DNA of 64,000 nucleotides, taken from contig NC_080572.1 in NCBI RefSeq assembly GCF_030247185.1, forward strand, positions 184,354,866 through 184,418,865, written 5' to 3'. The DNA is from Malaya genurostris (taxonomy: Eukaryota > Arthropoda > Insecta > Diptera > Culicidae). Positions 35,631 to 47,384 of this stretch are shown one piece after another. Position 1 is the first letter of the stretch. Every line of letters starts with the position of its first letter. The notes below the pieces were generated by a model that was not told the DNA's origin, made no database searches, and saw only the letters and a list, made by a program, of their open reading frames with translations. The position numbers and the translations under genes were made by a program.

Positions 35631-35936
35631 TGAAAAATCACCATAGGGAGGAGTACATGAAATTTCCGAAATCGAAAATTTTTTTCGATGCCAAAAATCC
35701 TAAAATTTCATGAAACGTCGAGATTTAGTGTTATCTAAAAAAAATTTTTTTGAAAATAATAAATTTTTAGGACTTTGATGTTTTTTCTAAGTCCCAGAAA
35801 GTGGATTTAAAAAAAAAATTCGAGATGACACTAAATCTCGACGTTTCATGGAATTCTAAGACTTTTGGCATCAACATTGTTTTTTCGATTTCGGAAATTT
35901 CATGTACTCCCCCTATGGTGATTTTTAAAGATATAT
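35631..35936. mobile_element. Foldback MITE, about 110-bp arms
   Basis: The left arm (about 35631-35740, TCACCATAGGGAGGAGTACA) and right arm (about 35825-35936, TACTCCCCCTATGGTGA) are inverted copies; both carry GAGATTTAGTGT or its complement. It is adjacent to, but different from, the 35103-35464 palindrome. Confidence 0.8.
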
Positions 35937-36131
35937 GAAAATTTCACTAAGTAGACTAAGAAGGGTTATTTAGATTAGCATCGCTCTTCTCAAAGTCAAA
36001 AATCCAAATCAAAAATGAGCCCAAATTAGTGTCAGAAATTATTTTATAAAAAGATAAAAAAATCATGAGACTATTTTGAAGAAAGAGAAAGGTATTATCA
36101 CACCACTAGGTGGATTAGAAAGGGTTTTTTC

Positions 36132-36692
36132 GCATGCGCTTGGAGAAGGCTATACCTTGTTATGTGAATTTCGGCCAGGATACAAGGATTTCATGTAAAT
36201 CACTCGTTACCTATGACAATCAGATGGTTACATCCCAATATAGCCCAAAAAGCTGTTCACCATGGAAAGCCATGTGATGAACTGGACAAGAAGACCAAAG
36301 GACAACGTCGCTTCCTCAACATCAACCTCAAATAACTTCAGTACATCTGTGACAGTCATCAACAACAATGAAACATCCTCAACGAAGCCAGTTGTACCCT
36401 GTTTGAAACGAGGTACGCCAGCTACAGCGAACAACGCACCCAACACCCGGACAAAAACAATCAATAACGATGGCGGAATCAACAACAGTGACACCGAACC
36501 AATGGACGGGAGCGTGAATAGCGAACAACTAATCCCCCTTCATTCGCTGGATAGTAATGAAAACGCCTTTCCTTCAAGAAAGAAGATGACTAGATCCAGC
36601 CAACATAAAAATTAGTTTTTTATTGTTAAACGTCCACGTGAAGCGTCAGCGCATATGAGCCGAAATAAAAAAAAATTATGAGTAAAAAAAAA
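36132..36692 (+). pseudogene. Second ORF1-only 'half-LINE', 5'-truncated
   Basis: It starts within ORF1 at the position equivalent to about 18686 of the first copy and continues through SLVTYDNQMVT to the knuckle region, where an extra base shifts the frame and the Cys residues are lost. It then reads CDELDK, a Ser/Thr/Asn-rich tail, a stop at 36613-36615, the same short 3' UTR (CCACGTGAAGCGTCAGCGCA) and an A-rich end. There is no ORF2 after ORF1. Confidence 0.8.
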
Positions 36693-36699
36693 ACGCTCT

Positions 36700-37240
36700 C
36701 AAGTAGGATCGTTTTGACACTGGAGTTAATGACTACTCGACAGTAAGATTTTAACCTGAAGTACAAATTATTCGCGAAATGGTTCACAGTGAAATTTTTA
36801 TTAATCTATTTATTGCTTTTCTCATAAATCGATTTATTCTACGAATCAAGAAATTACCAACGGAACCTAGCACATGCCTTTTATTGTTAGGTCACAATTC
36901 TTGCGGTGAACGATTGCAAATTGATTAAAACCATTCATCGAACTTAACAAAACTATCTGAATCTTTCATTTTCCACTAAATCACTTTTTATGTGGAACCA
37001 CACAAACCATGTCATAATATGGTTAACATTTGCAGTTATTCTATCCTTCAGTTCGGTTAATGAGTACTACTCCAACAATAACAGTTTTGAATTATGGATT
37101 CCACTGATAACATGCACTGAACTGGCAAAACTCAACGAAAACAACATAAACCGTTTATACAAAATTCGTTCCAAACATGAGCAACGTTGGTCATTTTCAG
37201 TCACTCTGTTTAAACATGACTGCCGTTTTATCGCAATCAG
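36700..37240. other. Intergenic DNA with one MITE end
   Basis: About 36735-36790 is a diverged copy of one end of the 56582-56933 MITE (GCGAAATGGTTCACAG). The 135-codon frame at 36990-37397 (+) is AT-rich, has no motif, and is mostly opposite to the candidate minus-strand exon at 37300-37564, so it is not called. Confidence 0.45.
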
Positions 37241-37299
37241 TCAAAAACCACCCACGATAGAAATCTTCAGAACACTTGTTGATAGCCACTGGCACTTAC

Positions 37300-37564
37300 C
37301 ACTTCGGTTGATTCCGGTTCCCGGAGCAACGGCTGCCTGTTTCCACCGTCGATCAGAAGTGACTGACCGAGTTATCCCGTGGTTAGCGTTGGTTTGATGT
37401 CGCAGCTTGTCGTCCGCTCCGAGAGTGGCGACACATCGCCGACGATGGTCCTGCACCAACACACGCTGAAGCAACGTCCGCGGTTTTGGCGCGCTTTGCC
37501 TTGCGCAGGCTGAGACCGCCGAAATGGCCGGGAAGACCACGTGTTGCGTTGCCGTTGAGATCAT
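37300..37564 (-). CDS. Candidate first exon with mitochondrial-type presequence
   Basis: The minus strand opens with AACAAAATG, a good insect start context, and reads 88 codons rich in Arg, Ala, Ser, Thr and Gln with few acidic residues in the first 45 (MISTATQHVVFPAISAVSAC at the start, HRRRC near residue 41), as in matrix-targeting presequences. It ends at a consensus donor, G|GTAAGT, in phase 1. The stretch is GC-richer than its flanks. No continuation exon was found nearby. One possibility is splicing to the dehydrogenase gene 10 kb downstream: an acceptor GTAGCAG ending at 27099 keeps frame (D-IGRQTRT-MATAP). Equally it may belong to an unseen gene, or be chance. Confidence 0.4.
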
Positions 37565-38212
37565 TTTGTTAGAGTTTCGCTCCTGCTTGTGTCGTATCTA
37601 ACTAGCTAGTAATGAGTATTCCTCTCCAAACCGGTCTTCCTGCGTCGGGAACTGATGCTAATTCTGTACAGTGCAAAAGAAAAATGATATCAGCGACGGT
37701 CTTTGTTGATTCAAACAGTATAATCAAAGATAAACATTGTCTGCTAAATGTTAGTGTAAGTTTGATCGCATTTTTAAGCCTTATCGCTGTGAATTTTGAT
37801 AATCGAATTGAGTGTGTTTAGTGAGTTGTGGTGCTGAAACATGCATCAATATTATAATTGGAATTGGAATTAGCGTACGTTTGTTGAAAACGTAACTAAA
37901 CACTTGCTTAAATCAAGCACATCAGTTTTCGGCTGTGCATAAATTAGTCAAATAATATTTCGTCACTCTCCGTAATTGCGTCTCATTTCGGCAATAGAGC
38001 GGTAACAACAAACGCGATTCCCCCATATTTTGGAAAACGTTTATGTTAACTGGCTGGAGTGGTGAGCATAAAGTACTTCGTATTTTGTGATTGATGGGAT
38101 GTGTTTCTTTTTCTTCTATGAAAGCTTTGTAATCATGCCACATCCGACTCCACTGGAAACACTCCTTAACAAATCCAAAAACAGCAAAATCCCATTATGT
38201 ACCCTTCTTCCT
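37565..38212. other. Intergenic DNA, no gene seen
   Basis: This would include the 5' UTR and promoter of the candidate exon at 37564. Short frames here have no motif. Confidence 0.45.
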
Positions 38213-39513
38213 AGTTTATAATTGTTCCGTGTCGACGAATCTCTTACAGTTCACTTTGAACTGTATACGGAACATGGACCGTGGCCTGCAGACTGATGCG
38301 ATTTATATTGACCTTAAAGCGGCATTTGACCGGGTTGATCACGGAATTCTCCTAAAAAAATTAGATATACTTGGAATCTCTACACGAGGAGTTGCATGGT
38401 TTAAGTCTTACTTGACGAATCGCTTTGTTCGGATTAAAATTGGATCTTCGACTTCGGAGACCTTCACGAATCTTTCGGGAGTGCCTCAAGGTAGTATCCT
38501 TGGTCCGTTACTGTTCTCTATCTTCATTAATGATGTATCAACGCTGTTACCGCCGGAATGCCGTTTGTTCTATGCTGACGACACGAAACTTTTTAAAATT
38601 ATTGAAAGTCTGTTAAATTGCCTGGATTTGCCAAAAATGCTTGATACATTTCAAATATGGTGTACCAAGAATTTTTTGAAATTGAGTATCGAAAAATGCA
38701 GTGTTATATCTTTTTCATCGAAAAAGTGCACCAATAGTATTCGATTACAAAATCGCTGGACACACGCTAACGCGAACAGAACATGTGAAAGATCTCGGTG
38801 TGATTCTTGATCGCGAAATAACATTCAAACTTCACTATGAAAATATTATTTGCAAAGCAAATCGACAATTGGGATTCATATTTAAAATTTCCTCCGAGTT
38901 TCGTGATCCTTTGTGCATACGATCATTATACTGCTCGCTGGTACGGTCAGTGCTTGAGTCGAACGCGATTGTCTGGTGTCCATATCATTCAAATTGGATA
39001 TTGAGGATTGAAGCAGTGCAACGCAAATTTGTGAGATACGCATTGATACTTTTACCCTGGAACAACCCCATACAGCTACCGTCATATGAGGATCGTTGCC
39101 GTCTCTTAAGCATTGAACCCCTGGAATTAAGAAGGACATATGCTCAAGCTACATTCGCAGCGAAATTGCTTCTTGGTGCTGTTGATTGTCCCGCATTACT
39201 CGAACGTCTGAATATGTATGCTCCAGAAAGATCTCTTCGACAGCGTAATTTCTTGCTCCTTGAAACACAGTATACTGTATACGGACAGCATGAGCCATTT
39301 AGATCCATATGTCGACAATTCAACGAGTTCGCTGAGTTTTTTGATTTTAATTTGTCGTCCAATTTGTTTTATCGTAAGCTACTTGACCTTTTTCGTGTTG
39401 TGTTTCATGATAATTTAGCCTAAGTTGAATGATTTTTAGTTTAGTTTACTTTATTCATTAAGACACCTATTGTCAGATGGATTATATAGCAACAAATAAA
39501 CAAATAATAAACA
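38213..39513 (+). pseudogene. Jockey-like non-LTR reverse transcriptase, 5'-truncated
   Basis: The frame reads STNLLQFTLNCIRNMDRGL, DLKAAFDRVDHGILLKKLDI, SGVPQGSILGPLLFSIFIND and YADDTKLF (catalytic YADD at 38571-38582), the standard RT blocks in order. One frameshift near 38720 moves it to APIVFDYKIAGHTLT and then DLGVILDREITF and the C-terminal domain, ending at 39421-39423. A 90-bp 3' UTR with AACAAATAAACAAATAA-type tail follows. Upstream RT, endonuclease and ORF1 are absent. Apart from the frameshift it is well preserved, so a fairly young insertion. Confidence 0.85.
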
Positions 39514-39829
39514 AATAAGAGAGACAACAAACAGGACAGGTCAGGTGGTGCTGAGATTAATTCGTTGGCGTCTTTTACCGTGAAGACATCCTGCTTTACT
39601 ACGGGTGGCTTCTTAAAAAAAATTGATTGTGAATATCTCTTGTTGTATTTAACGCATGAACATATTTTTTACTACATGTCATCGGAAATATGGTCAGCAA
39701 TTTGTAACACAAACAATTCAAAATTAATGTTTTCTAAAATGTATGGTATCAACGAGTATCAAAGAGGATGATTCATGACGCGTGTTTTGCTTTCTCGTAC
39801 CCAAGGTGACAGTGAGGGTCAATGACCAA

Positions 39830-42800
39830 AATGCGCAATTTAGGCCCCAATGTGGTTCTTAGTCTCTTGTCCAGTAACTCCTATCGGTACCTCCCCGCGG
39901 TGCCGGCTGGGGTACAAGTAATCATAGGAAAGATCGGGTAACCAACCCCGGCGGAACCTTGGTCGTATGCTGAAAGGGGAGGGGGGTGGGGCTTGCCTTC
40001 TCTTTACAGAGAGCGAGCCTACCCGAGCGTCTGTTCCCCATGTTGAGGCGGCTCGAAACAGCGTCTATTCTCCATGTTAGGAGCGGCTAATTACTGTCCT
40101 TGTGTCAGTGTGGGACTCTAAACAGTGCTGACACGATGGTCCTCCGGCGAGACAGGAGATTGGTGCAGGCCTAACAAGCTGCCCGGAAAACCCCTATTAT
40201 GTACAATCAGGATATAAATAACAGTTCGGCTGAAAAGTTCGTATCGTTTAATAGAAACACACATTTTTTTGCCAAAATTCGTTTTTATTATTCAACATAA
40301 TTGGCATCAGAGGCGATACAGCGATTATAGCGATCTTCCAACTTTTCGATACCATTTTTGTAGTACAATTTGTCCTTTGCCTCAAAATAGGCCTTAGTTT
40401 CAGCGATTACCTCTTCATTGCCTCTAAATTTTTTACCAGCGAGCATTCTCTTGAGGCCTGAGAACAGGAAAAAGTCACTGGGGGCCAAATCTGGAGAATA
40501 CGGTGGATGAGGGAGCAATTCGAAGCCCAATTCGTTCAATTTCAGCATGGTTTTTCGTTGTTATTTTTGATCGATTGTGAGCTCACGCGGCACCCATTTT
40601 GCACAAAGCTTTCTCATATCCAAATATTCGTGAATAATATGTCCAACACGTTCTTTTGATATCTTTAGGGTGTCAGCTATCTCGATCAACTTCACTTTAC
40701 GGTCATTGAAAATCATTTTGTGAATTTTTTTCACGTTTTCATCGGTAACAGCCTCTTTTGGACGTCCACTGTGTTCATCGTCTTCGGTGCTCATATGACC
40801 AGTACGAAATTTTGCAAACCATTTACGAATTGTTGCTTCGTCCGGTGCAGAGTCTGGATAACACTCGTCAAGCTATTTTTTGGTATCGGCGGCACTTTTT
40901 TTCATCAAAAAGTAGTGTTTCATTAACACACGAAATTCCTTTTTTCCATTTTTTTCACATTAACAAAAGTAGTTTCACTCAAAATGCAATATCTCACAAA
41001 CTAATAATCAGACAGCTGTCAAATTTATGCACGTATCTTTTGAAGGTTGGTACTAACTGAAAATGGTATGGATTTAATTCTAGTGGCGCCCTTTCATAGA
41101 AACGATACGAACTTTTCAGCCGATCTGTTACGACTCGGAATAATCGGCAAAGACCTAGACGACGAACAAAGGACTACGATTGGAAGCTTACCACATGGAA
41201 CTGCAAATCGCTTCGCTTCCCAGGATACGACCGAATGCTGCATTATGGGCTTCAAATCCGCGACTTCGATATCGTAGCACTGCAGGAACTTTGTTGGGCG
41301 GGAGTGGGCATCGAGCGGCTACCCTCTACCAGAGCTGTGGTACAACCTGCGTTCTAGGAACGGGATTTATAGTGTTGGGCAAGATGTGTCAGCACGTGAT
41401 TGGGTGGCAGTCAATCAGTGATAGGATATGCGTATTGAAGATGAAGGGCCTTTTCTTCAATTGTAGCATCATCAACGTGCACTGCCCACATGACACGAGA
41501 CCCGATGACGAGAAGGAAGCATTTTACGCGCAGCTGGAACGAATCTACGACAGCTGTCCACGGCGGGATGTAATACTCGTCATCGGCGACATGAATGTTC
41601 AGGTAGGCCGGGAGGCAATGTACAGGCCCGTGATCGGGCTGGAGAGCCTGCACGCGGTAACAAACGATAACGGTCAACGATGCGTAATCTTTGCAGCCTC
41701 CCGCGGAGGTAGCTCACGTAGAGGCTACACGCCACAGAACGAAATGTGCAGAGATACCAGTGGTAACCTTCTCACAAACGAACGTAAGGTGTTCGACAGG
41801 TGGAAGCAGTACTATGACGAGCATCTGAATGGCAAAGCACAAGATACAGAGAACGGCACAGGAATCAATCTGGGAGCACGCTCAGCCGACGACAGATTCC
41901 CAGGACCTGATCTGTCGGAGATAAGTGAGGAGATCGGCAAGCTGAGGAACAACAAAGCCGCAGGCAATGACCAGTTACCAGGCGAGCTGCTCAAACATGG
42001 AGGAGGAGATTCTACCGCAGGAATGGATGGATGGAGTGGTATGTCCCGTCTACAAAAAGGGCGATAAGCTAGATTGTTGCTATTACCGCGCAATCACATT
42101 GCTGAACGCCGCCTACAAGGTACTCTCTTAAATCCTTTGCCGTCGTCAATCACCAATAGCTAAGGAATTCGTAGGGTCGTACCAAGCGGGATTTAGTGGA
42201 GCCCGGATCACATATTCGCGATAAGACAAGTACTACAGAAGTATCGTGAATACAACGTACCCACGCATCACCTATTCATTGACTTCAAAGCAGCATACGA
42301 AACAAATGATCGAGAACAGCTATGGCAGATAATGCACGAATACGGTTTCCCGGATAAACTGACGCAATTGGTCAAAGTAACGATGGACAGAGTGATGTGC
42401 TACGTCCGAGTATCTGGGACGCTCTCGAGTCCCTTCAAATCTCGGAGCCCTCGGTAAGGTGATGGACTCTCTTGTGTCTTGTTCAATATTGCCTTGGAAG
42501 GTGTGATTCGAAGAGCGAGGATCGACACGAGTGGCACGATCTTACGAAAGTTCGTACAACTTTTTGGCTTCGCTGACGATGACCTTGAGAAGATGACGGA
42601 AACCATCGTACGGAAAGCTAAAATAGGACGTCTACGATGGGCTGGGCATGTCATGAGGATGTCGGACGACAGTCCAGTGAAAATGGTTCTTGAATCTAAT
42701 CCAACTGGTATAAGAAGAAGAGGAGCGCAGCGAGCAAGGTGGATCGATCAAGTGGAGGGTGATATCAAAAGCATCCGTGCCTTGAGTGGCTGGCGACGAG

Positions 42801-42885
42801 CAGCTATGGACCGAGACCGAGACAAATAAGAGCCATTTTGGAAATAGTATTGAGAATTGATATCATACTAACTCAAACTGAAGTG
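39830..42885 (+). pseudogene. EN/RT non-LTR retrotransposon, degraded, split by a mariner
   Basis: A GC-rich 5' UTR (about 39830-40220) is separated from the coding part by the mariner at 40221-41128. The endonuclease begins LTTWNCKSLRFPGYDRM and IVALQELCW, shifts frame, and gives INVHCPHD, VILVIGDMNVQVGRE and NDNGQRC. An internal deletion removes the end of the endonuclease. The RT gives CRDTSGNLLTNERKVFDRWK, KNNKAAGNDQLPGELLK, ITLLNAAYKVLS, HLFIDFKAAYE, LFNIALEGVIRRA and FGFADD, then a second deletion joins it to the C-terminal IGRLRWAGHVMRMSDD and RARWIDQVEGD. The clade is one of the single-ORF mosquito types (RTE- or Loner-like); not fixed here. Confidence 0.8.
40221..41128 (-). mobile_element. 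Internally deleted mariner, 908 bp, in the LINE 5' UTR
   Basis: The TIRs are ACAGTTCGGCTGAAAAGTTC-type (28 bp, one mismatch) at 40221-40248 and inverted at 41101-41128, with TA on both sides (40219-40220 and 41129-41130). On the minus strand the transposase runs from KKSAADTKK through the helix-turn-helix (GRPKEAVTDENVKKIHKM; VGHIIHEYL) to RELTIDQK, then jumps to TMLKLNELGFELLPHPPYSP and DLAPSDFFLF to the stop at 40288. The block with the first two catalytic Asp residues is missing, so the element can only be mobilised in trans. Confidence 0.9.
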
Positions 42886-43886
42886 TGCGATTCGGGTGTC
42901 ATCGCAATGTGAAAAACATTAAAATTAAAATAAGAACAATATCACCGACAACCTCATGTCAAATTTGAAGTCCAATTTCCATGATCACTAGTTAATTGTA
43001 ATCAACAATCCAACACACAGAATCACAATAATTAAGACTGAAAATGAAAAAAAAACATTATACAAACAAATTTGACAGGAGTGAAAATTTTCCACGTCCA
43101 ACGCGCATGCATACTGCGATCGTTTTTCGAGAGTAATCCTGCGAATTTCAAAATTTTGGCTTGGATAAAAAGGACAATTTCCTTGATTGATTTACTCATT
43201 GAGAAATTTCCTCTTCTACCTTAAATTTGCTCTTTGACGAAGATTGCCATTCCCGAAAATTTTTGATTGGAAGGTCCAAATTTAATAGAATGTGAGTGTT
43301 CGTTTCTGTACTGGTATCATATATTTTGACGTACTATTCACTGTACTGGTATCACATATTTTGACGTAGGACAACGTCTTGGTTTTCTATATAGTAGTGA
43401 GAATTCAAATATCTACTGCTCAAATGTTCCAAAGAGAAATTAACAATGATTTTCACAATAGTTGTGTAGTCCTACATCAACAGTTCCGACAAACCCAAAA
43501 GGCTATACCTTGTAGTGTTTCATGCTATGCACATATAACACATGCACATAGGTGGATTAAAACAGGCTTTATTTTCTTATTATAACTATATCATTTTGTC
43601 TTTCTGGCAAATCCGAGCTCCGGGTTCTGTATACCATTCGGCTTAACTCGACAAGATTGTAAAATGTCTGTGTGTCCATGTGCTTCTTTCTACCGAATTG
43701 AACAAATTTATCAAGTAGCTTGTTGGACATCTTCTATTTGGCCATTGATCAATTTCGAAGATCATAAGGCTCACGCTATTGGTTCCGTACATATAATGAT
43801 ATAAGTGACGTAACCGACAAGTCGCATTTTTCTATTCTTATTTCCCAGAGGGAGTTCCAATGATCAAAGTCTAATATTCTTAAAGT
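42886..43886. other. Intergenic DNA with repeat ends
   Basis: No gene. Near 43540-43570 is a diverged ATAGGTGGATTAAAACAGGC repeat tail, and near 43610-43670 an inverted GAACCCGGAGCTCGGATT-type border that resembles the end of the CCGGAAGT-type repeats. Confidence 0.5.
43306..43368. repeat. Direct repeat, 28 bp twice
   Basis: A 28-bp unit beginning CTGTACTGGTATCA and ending TATTTTGACGTA is present at 43306-43333 and 43341-43368, differing at one base, with a 35-bp period. Confidence 0.8.
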
Positions 43887-46518
43887 GGGATCAGGGTCAT
43901 TTCGCCGAAAGCCGTTTCGCCGAAAGCCATTTCGCCGAAAGGGTCATTTCGCCGAATCATTCAATTGTTCTAATATCGTAATTGAAATTGATTTAAAATA
44001 AATACAAATGAAAGATAATAACGCCGTTTGTTGACCTACAATTTTACTTCTGGAATGATTCATGAACATCACAACGAAGTTCCCAAGAAAACTTTTTGAC
44101 TATTAGCTACTAAGCATCAAAGCAATTGCATAGGTGTATCTGCCAAAACAAGAGAATGTGATATTTTCCGTTTATTGAGTGAAAATGAAAAAAAAAATTA
44201 GAGGGTTGTATTCAAGACACGACCGAGCACAGTAACATTAAAAATGGAACGTTTCTAGGGTCTTCATAATTAATACAAAAATAAAGAAAATGATGATGAT
44301 GATACACTAAACTAAAAACTTATTCATTTGACTAATTACAAACTTGCTCTAGTTTAAGCGCTTAGATTGTTAGCAATTTCTTGATAATTGATTCTATTCA
44401 ATTTTGATTTCTTTCCACAAATTTTTACATTGTTAAGTTTTGAATAACGTCCTTTAACTAGAAGTCAATTATGCTGAATTCAAAGTTACTTGAAAGCTCA
44501 ATTTTAAATACAAACAACCTAAAGATTTAAACCTGAACAAATGAAACTATTTTATTGTATGATAATAATTTTCGAGAAACGTACAAACTTATTAATTTTA
44601 TAACCAGTTAATCGATCCTAGAGAAGATTTTATTTATTTTAACGAAAAATGTTGTACCAGTAAACCAGAAAGTGTCGGTAAATAATATGGCAACAATACG
44701 AGGAAGAAAAATGTGAAACAGTCCGCATAAAATATTTAGTTACTTACATTGATTCTCGCTTTGGCATATTAGGAATATACGGAATGGATACGCAACAAAA
44801 TTCCGAAATTTTGTTCATATTGTAACTTGATGTTATTAACACATGAATGAACATTGTCATAGTTACAATGCGTGTAACCATCAGACGCTTATTGTTTTGA
44901 AGCAAATAATAATTGAACTGAAACTGGCGGTTAACCAAATTCTACGAGGGTTCCTATTCAAACGATACATGTAAAATCGCAGGTAAGCTTACCTTGAGTT
45001 TATCTTTGAAACTATACGATATTGCATCTAATTGTACTGTATATGTGAGCCTGTGAAACTCATTTATACTAAACCGAGGAGGCCGCTTTTAGAATTTTCA
45101 GAATTCAATTTTGAATCTTATGAAGCGTTTAATTCCTGGTGGGACAACAACTTATTCAGTCACATACAATGAAAAAGAAATATCTATGATTATCATCATC
45201 ACACAACTTTATACTGAATCCATTTGCGCGCCACCGTTTAATTCATATGGTAATGGAGATTTAAGTATGCAAACCGATCCGTTGCCAAATTAAAACATTT
45301 TGAAGCTTACAATATTGAAGCTTTGGAATCATTTAGACGAGGAAAATCCATTAACAAATCATCGATGAAAAAGCGCTGCAAATTAGATCCGAAAAATCTA
45401 TCGCCGATAATTCTAAATTGACCTGATAGTTACCAGAGAACCAAAATAAAATACTCAATTCAAACCAATTTTTCAATGGTATGCAATTGAAATATTCAAA
45501 TGACGTTATCTCATTAGTTTAAGTTAAATGTTTCCGAATCGATTGTTTGTTGAATTATATAAATCCATCAACAAATGGCTGAGTTATAAGCGTTCAAAAT
45601 TATGACAGAGAAATGTTACGCGATTAGTTTTGCATGTTTTAAATTGACACCCAGCCTCGGGAAGCGAAGTGTAAGGCATTTTTAATGGCAAAATCGACCA
45701 AAAATTTGCTAAATAGAAGGGATATTTTAAAAGAATCGGTAACCACGCTGATTCGGTTCTTCAATAGCTAGGATATATATAAGATACTCAAGCGAACACG
45801 GTGTTGCGCAGACAACAGGAAATTTCACCAACACATAATGCAAAAGCGACAATCCAGCAAGTGAACGCATATACAATCAAGTCATCAGCTCACTTGACGA
45901 GCGACTTGTTTCATTCACAGTCAAGCATCAACTGAAATTAAGAAATTATTTGCAGCATATATTTATAGATTTCTCTTCATACTACGCATAACGATATGGT
46001 GTTTTTTATGCATGATGCAAAGCCTTCTATGCCGAACAAGAAGTTGACGTCATTTTGTACAACAGGGATTGGTGGATGAAAACATAGGTCGATTCCAACC
46101 ATTTTTTCAATAGTATGCTATTGAAATACTGAAACGACGTCGTCATATATGTTTAAATTAAAAGTTTTCGAATCGATTGGTTGCTAAATTATAACAATCC
46201 ATCAACAAATGACCGAGTTATTAACGTTCAAAATTATGACACAAAAAGGTTACGCGACTATTTTTGAAACTTTAAATTGACACCCGGCCCCATATAGCGA
46301 AGAGTAAGGCATTTTTAATGCCAAAATCTAATGCGGCTTCGCCACATCTTTTTGGTTCGTGTGTTGCCCAACCTCTCTACCGCTCGTTCGGACCTAACTA
46401 AAGCAAACAAACCTAACTTTGAGTAGACCGGGCAGACGAGGCGTTTACAGGTTTGTATGCAAGAGGCCACTGCTTCCGACTATCGGCGAAATGGCTTTCG
46501 GCGAAATGACCCGCTCCC
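43887..46518. mobile_element. 2.6-kb TIR element with TTTCGCCGAAA ends
   Basis: The left end reads GGGATCAGGGTCATTTCGCC and then repeats a TTTCGCCGAAA module four times; the right end (about 46485-46518) is the inverted GGGAGCGGGTCATTTCGCC followed by two modules. No target duplication is evident. There is no transposase frame. Inside, 45465-45695 and 46099-46328 are direct repeats of about 230 bp that both contain GTAAGGCATTTTTAATG. The superfamily is not assigned. Confidence 0.7.
45465..46328 (+). repeat. Pair of about 230-bp direct repeats
   Basis: The first copy is 45465-45695 and the second 46099-46328. They share ordered blocks (GTTTCCGAATCGATTG-like, AATCCATCAACAAATG, GTTCAAAATTATGACA, AAATTGACACCC, AGTAAGGCATTTTTAATG) with moderate divergence. 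They are non-coding. Confidence 0.75.
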
Positions 46519-47384
46519 AATAAATTTTTTGTATAGTGTTGGCGAAAAATATTGACATTTTGAAGTGATGAATGATAAACCACTTCCAAAGTCCTTTAAG
46601 CAATAATGAAACATTGTTTCAAAATTGATATACAAGAAAGAAACATCCCACCGTTTAGGTGAACCAAAGTAAAGTTCCACGGAATAAAACGAAAATTGTT
46701 CACCGGTATGCCCTCTAATAGCGTAGTAAACGTGGTGGACAAAGAAGATCTTTCGAGAAGTGCGTCTTGTTATTCAAATTCCGACCCGTTTGATCGGGCA
46801 GGGAGTAATTTTACGTTGTTCCTTCTAAATGCCGTAAGCAAAAGGGGAACGATTTGAATGGGTCTGCATTCTGCTGTCTGGAACACGAACAAAGGGGTGA
46901 TGTTTGTTTTAGTTTGTCTTCCGACCGAACAGTCCTTAAATTGGTTGATACACAAATTGGAATTTGGTGCGAAAGTAGTCAGTCTATAATATAATTCATT
47001 GTGTGATAGAAGGATTCGCAGGTATTAAAAATTAATGGATTTTAAAGTTAGTGGAAGTGAAGCTCAGATCATTCTATTTTATACAAATGACAATGATGCC
47101 TTAAGGTGAAAGGGCGTGTTGCGACTTCTAATAGGGATTTCTACGGACTCAGTAACGAATTGAAATCCCGTAACTTGCAGCTTAACTTGCTCTATACAAG
47201 TCTATACTTTTTGTCCTACACGGCCAAGAGAAGAAAGATTTTCGAGTACTCAGCGTGTTTGACCGTAAGAACAAACTTTTTAGGTTGATGAATCCCATTT
47301 TTGGGATGGGAATGGACGCTTCGATCCCCCAAAACGAGATCCAATAATGAAAAAATATTGCAACTAACAAAAAACGGCTCACTC
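46519..47384. other. Intergenic DNA, no gene seen
   Basis: No supported frame. Near 47368-47400 the CGGCTCACTCGGCCAAGTGA sequence resembles the 3' end of the half-LINE (near 20985-21015), so a tiny LINE tail may be present. Confidence 0.45.
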
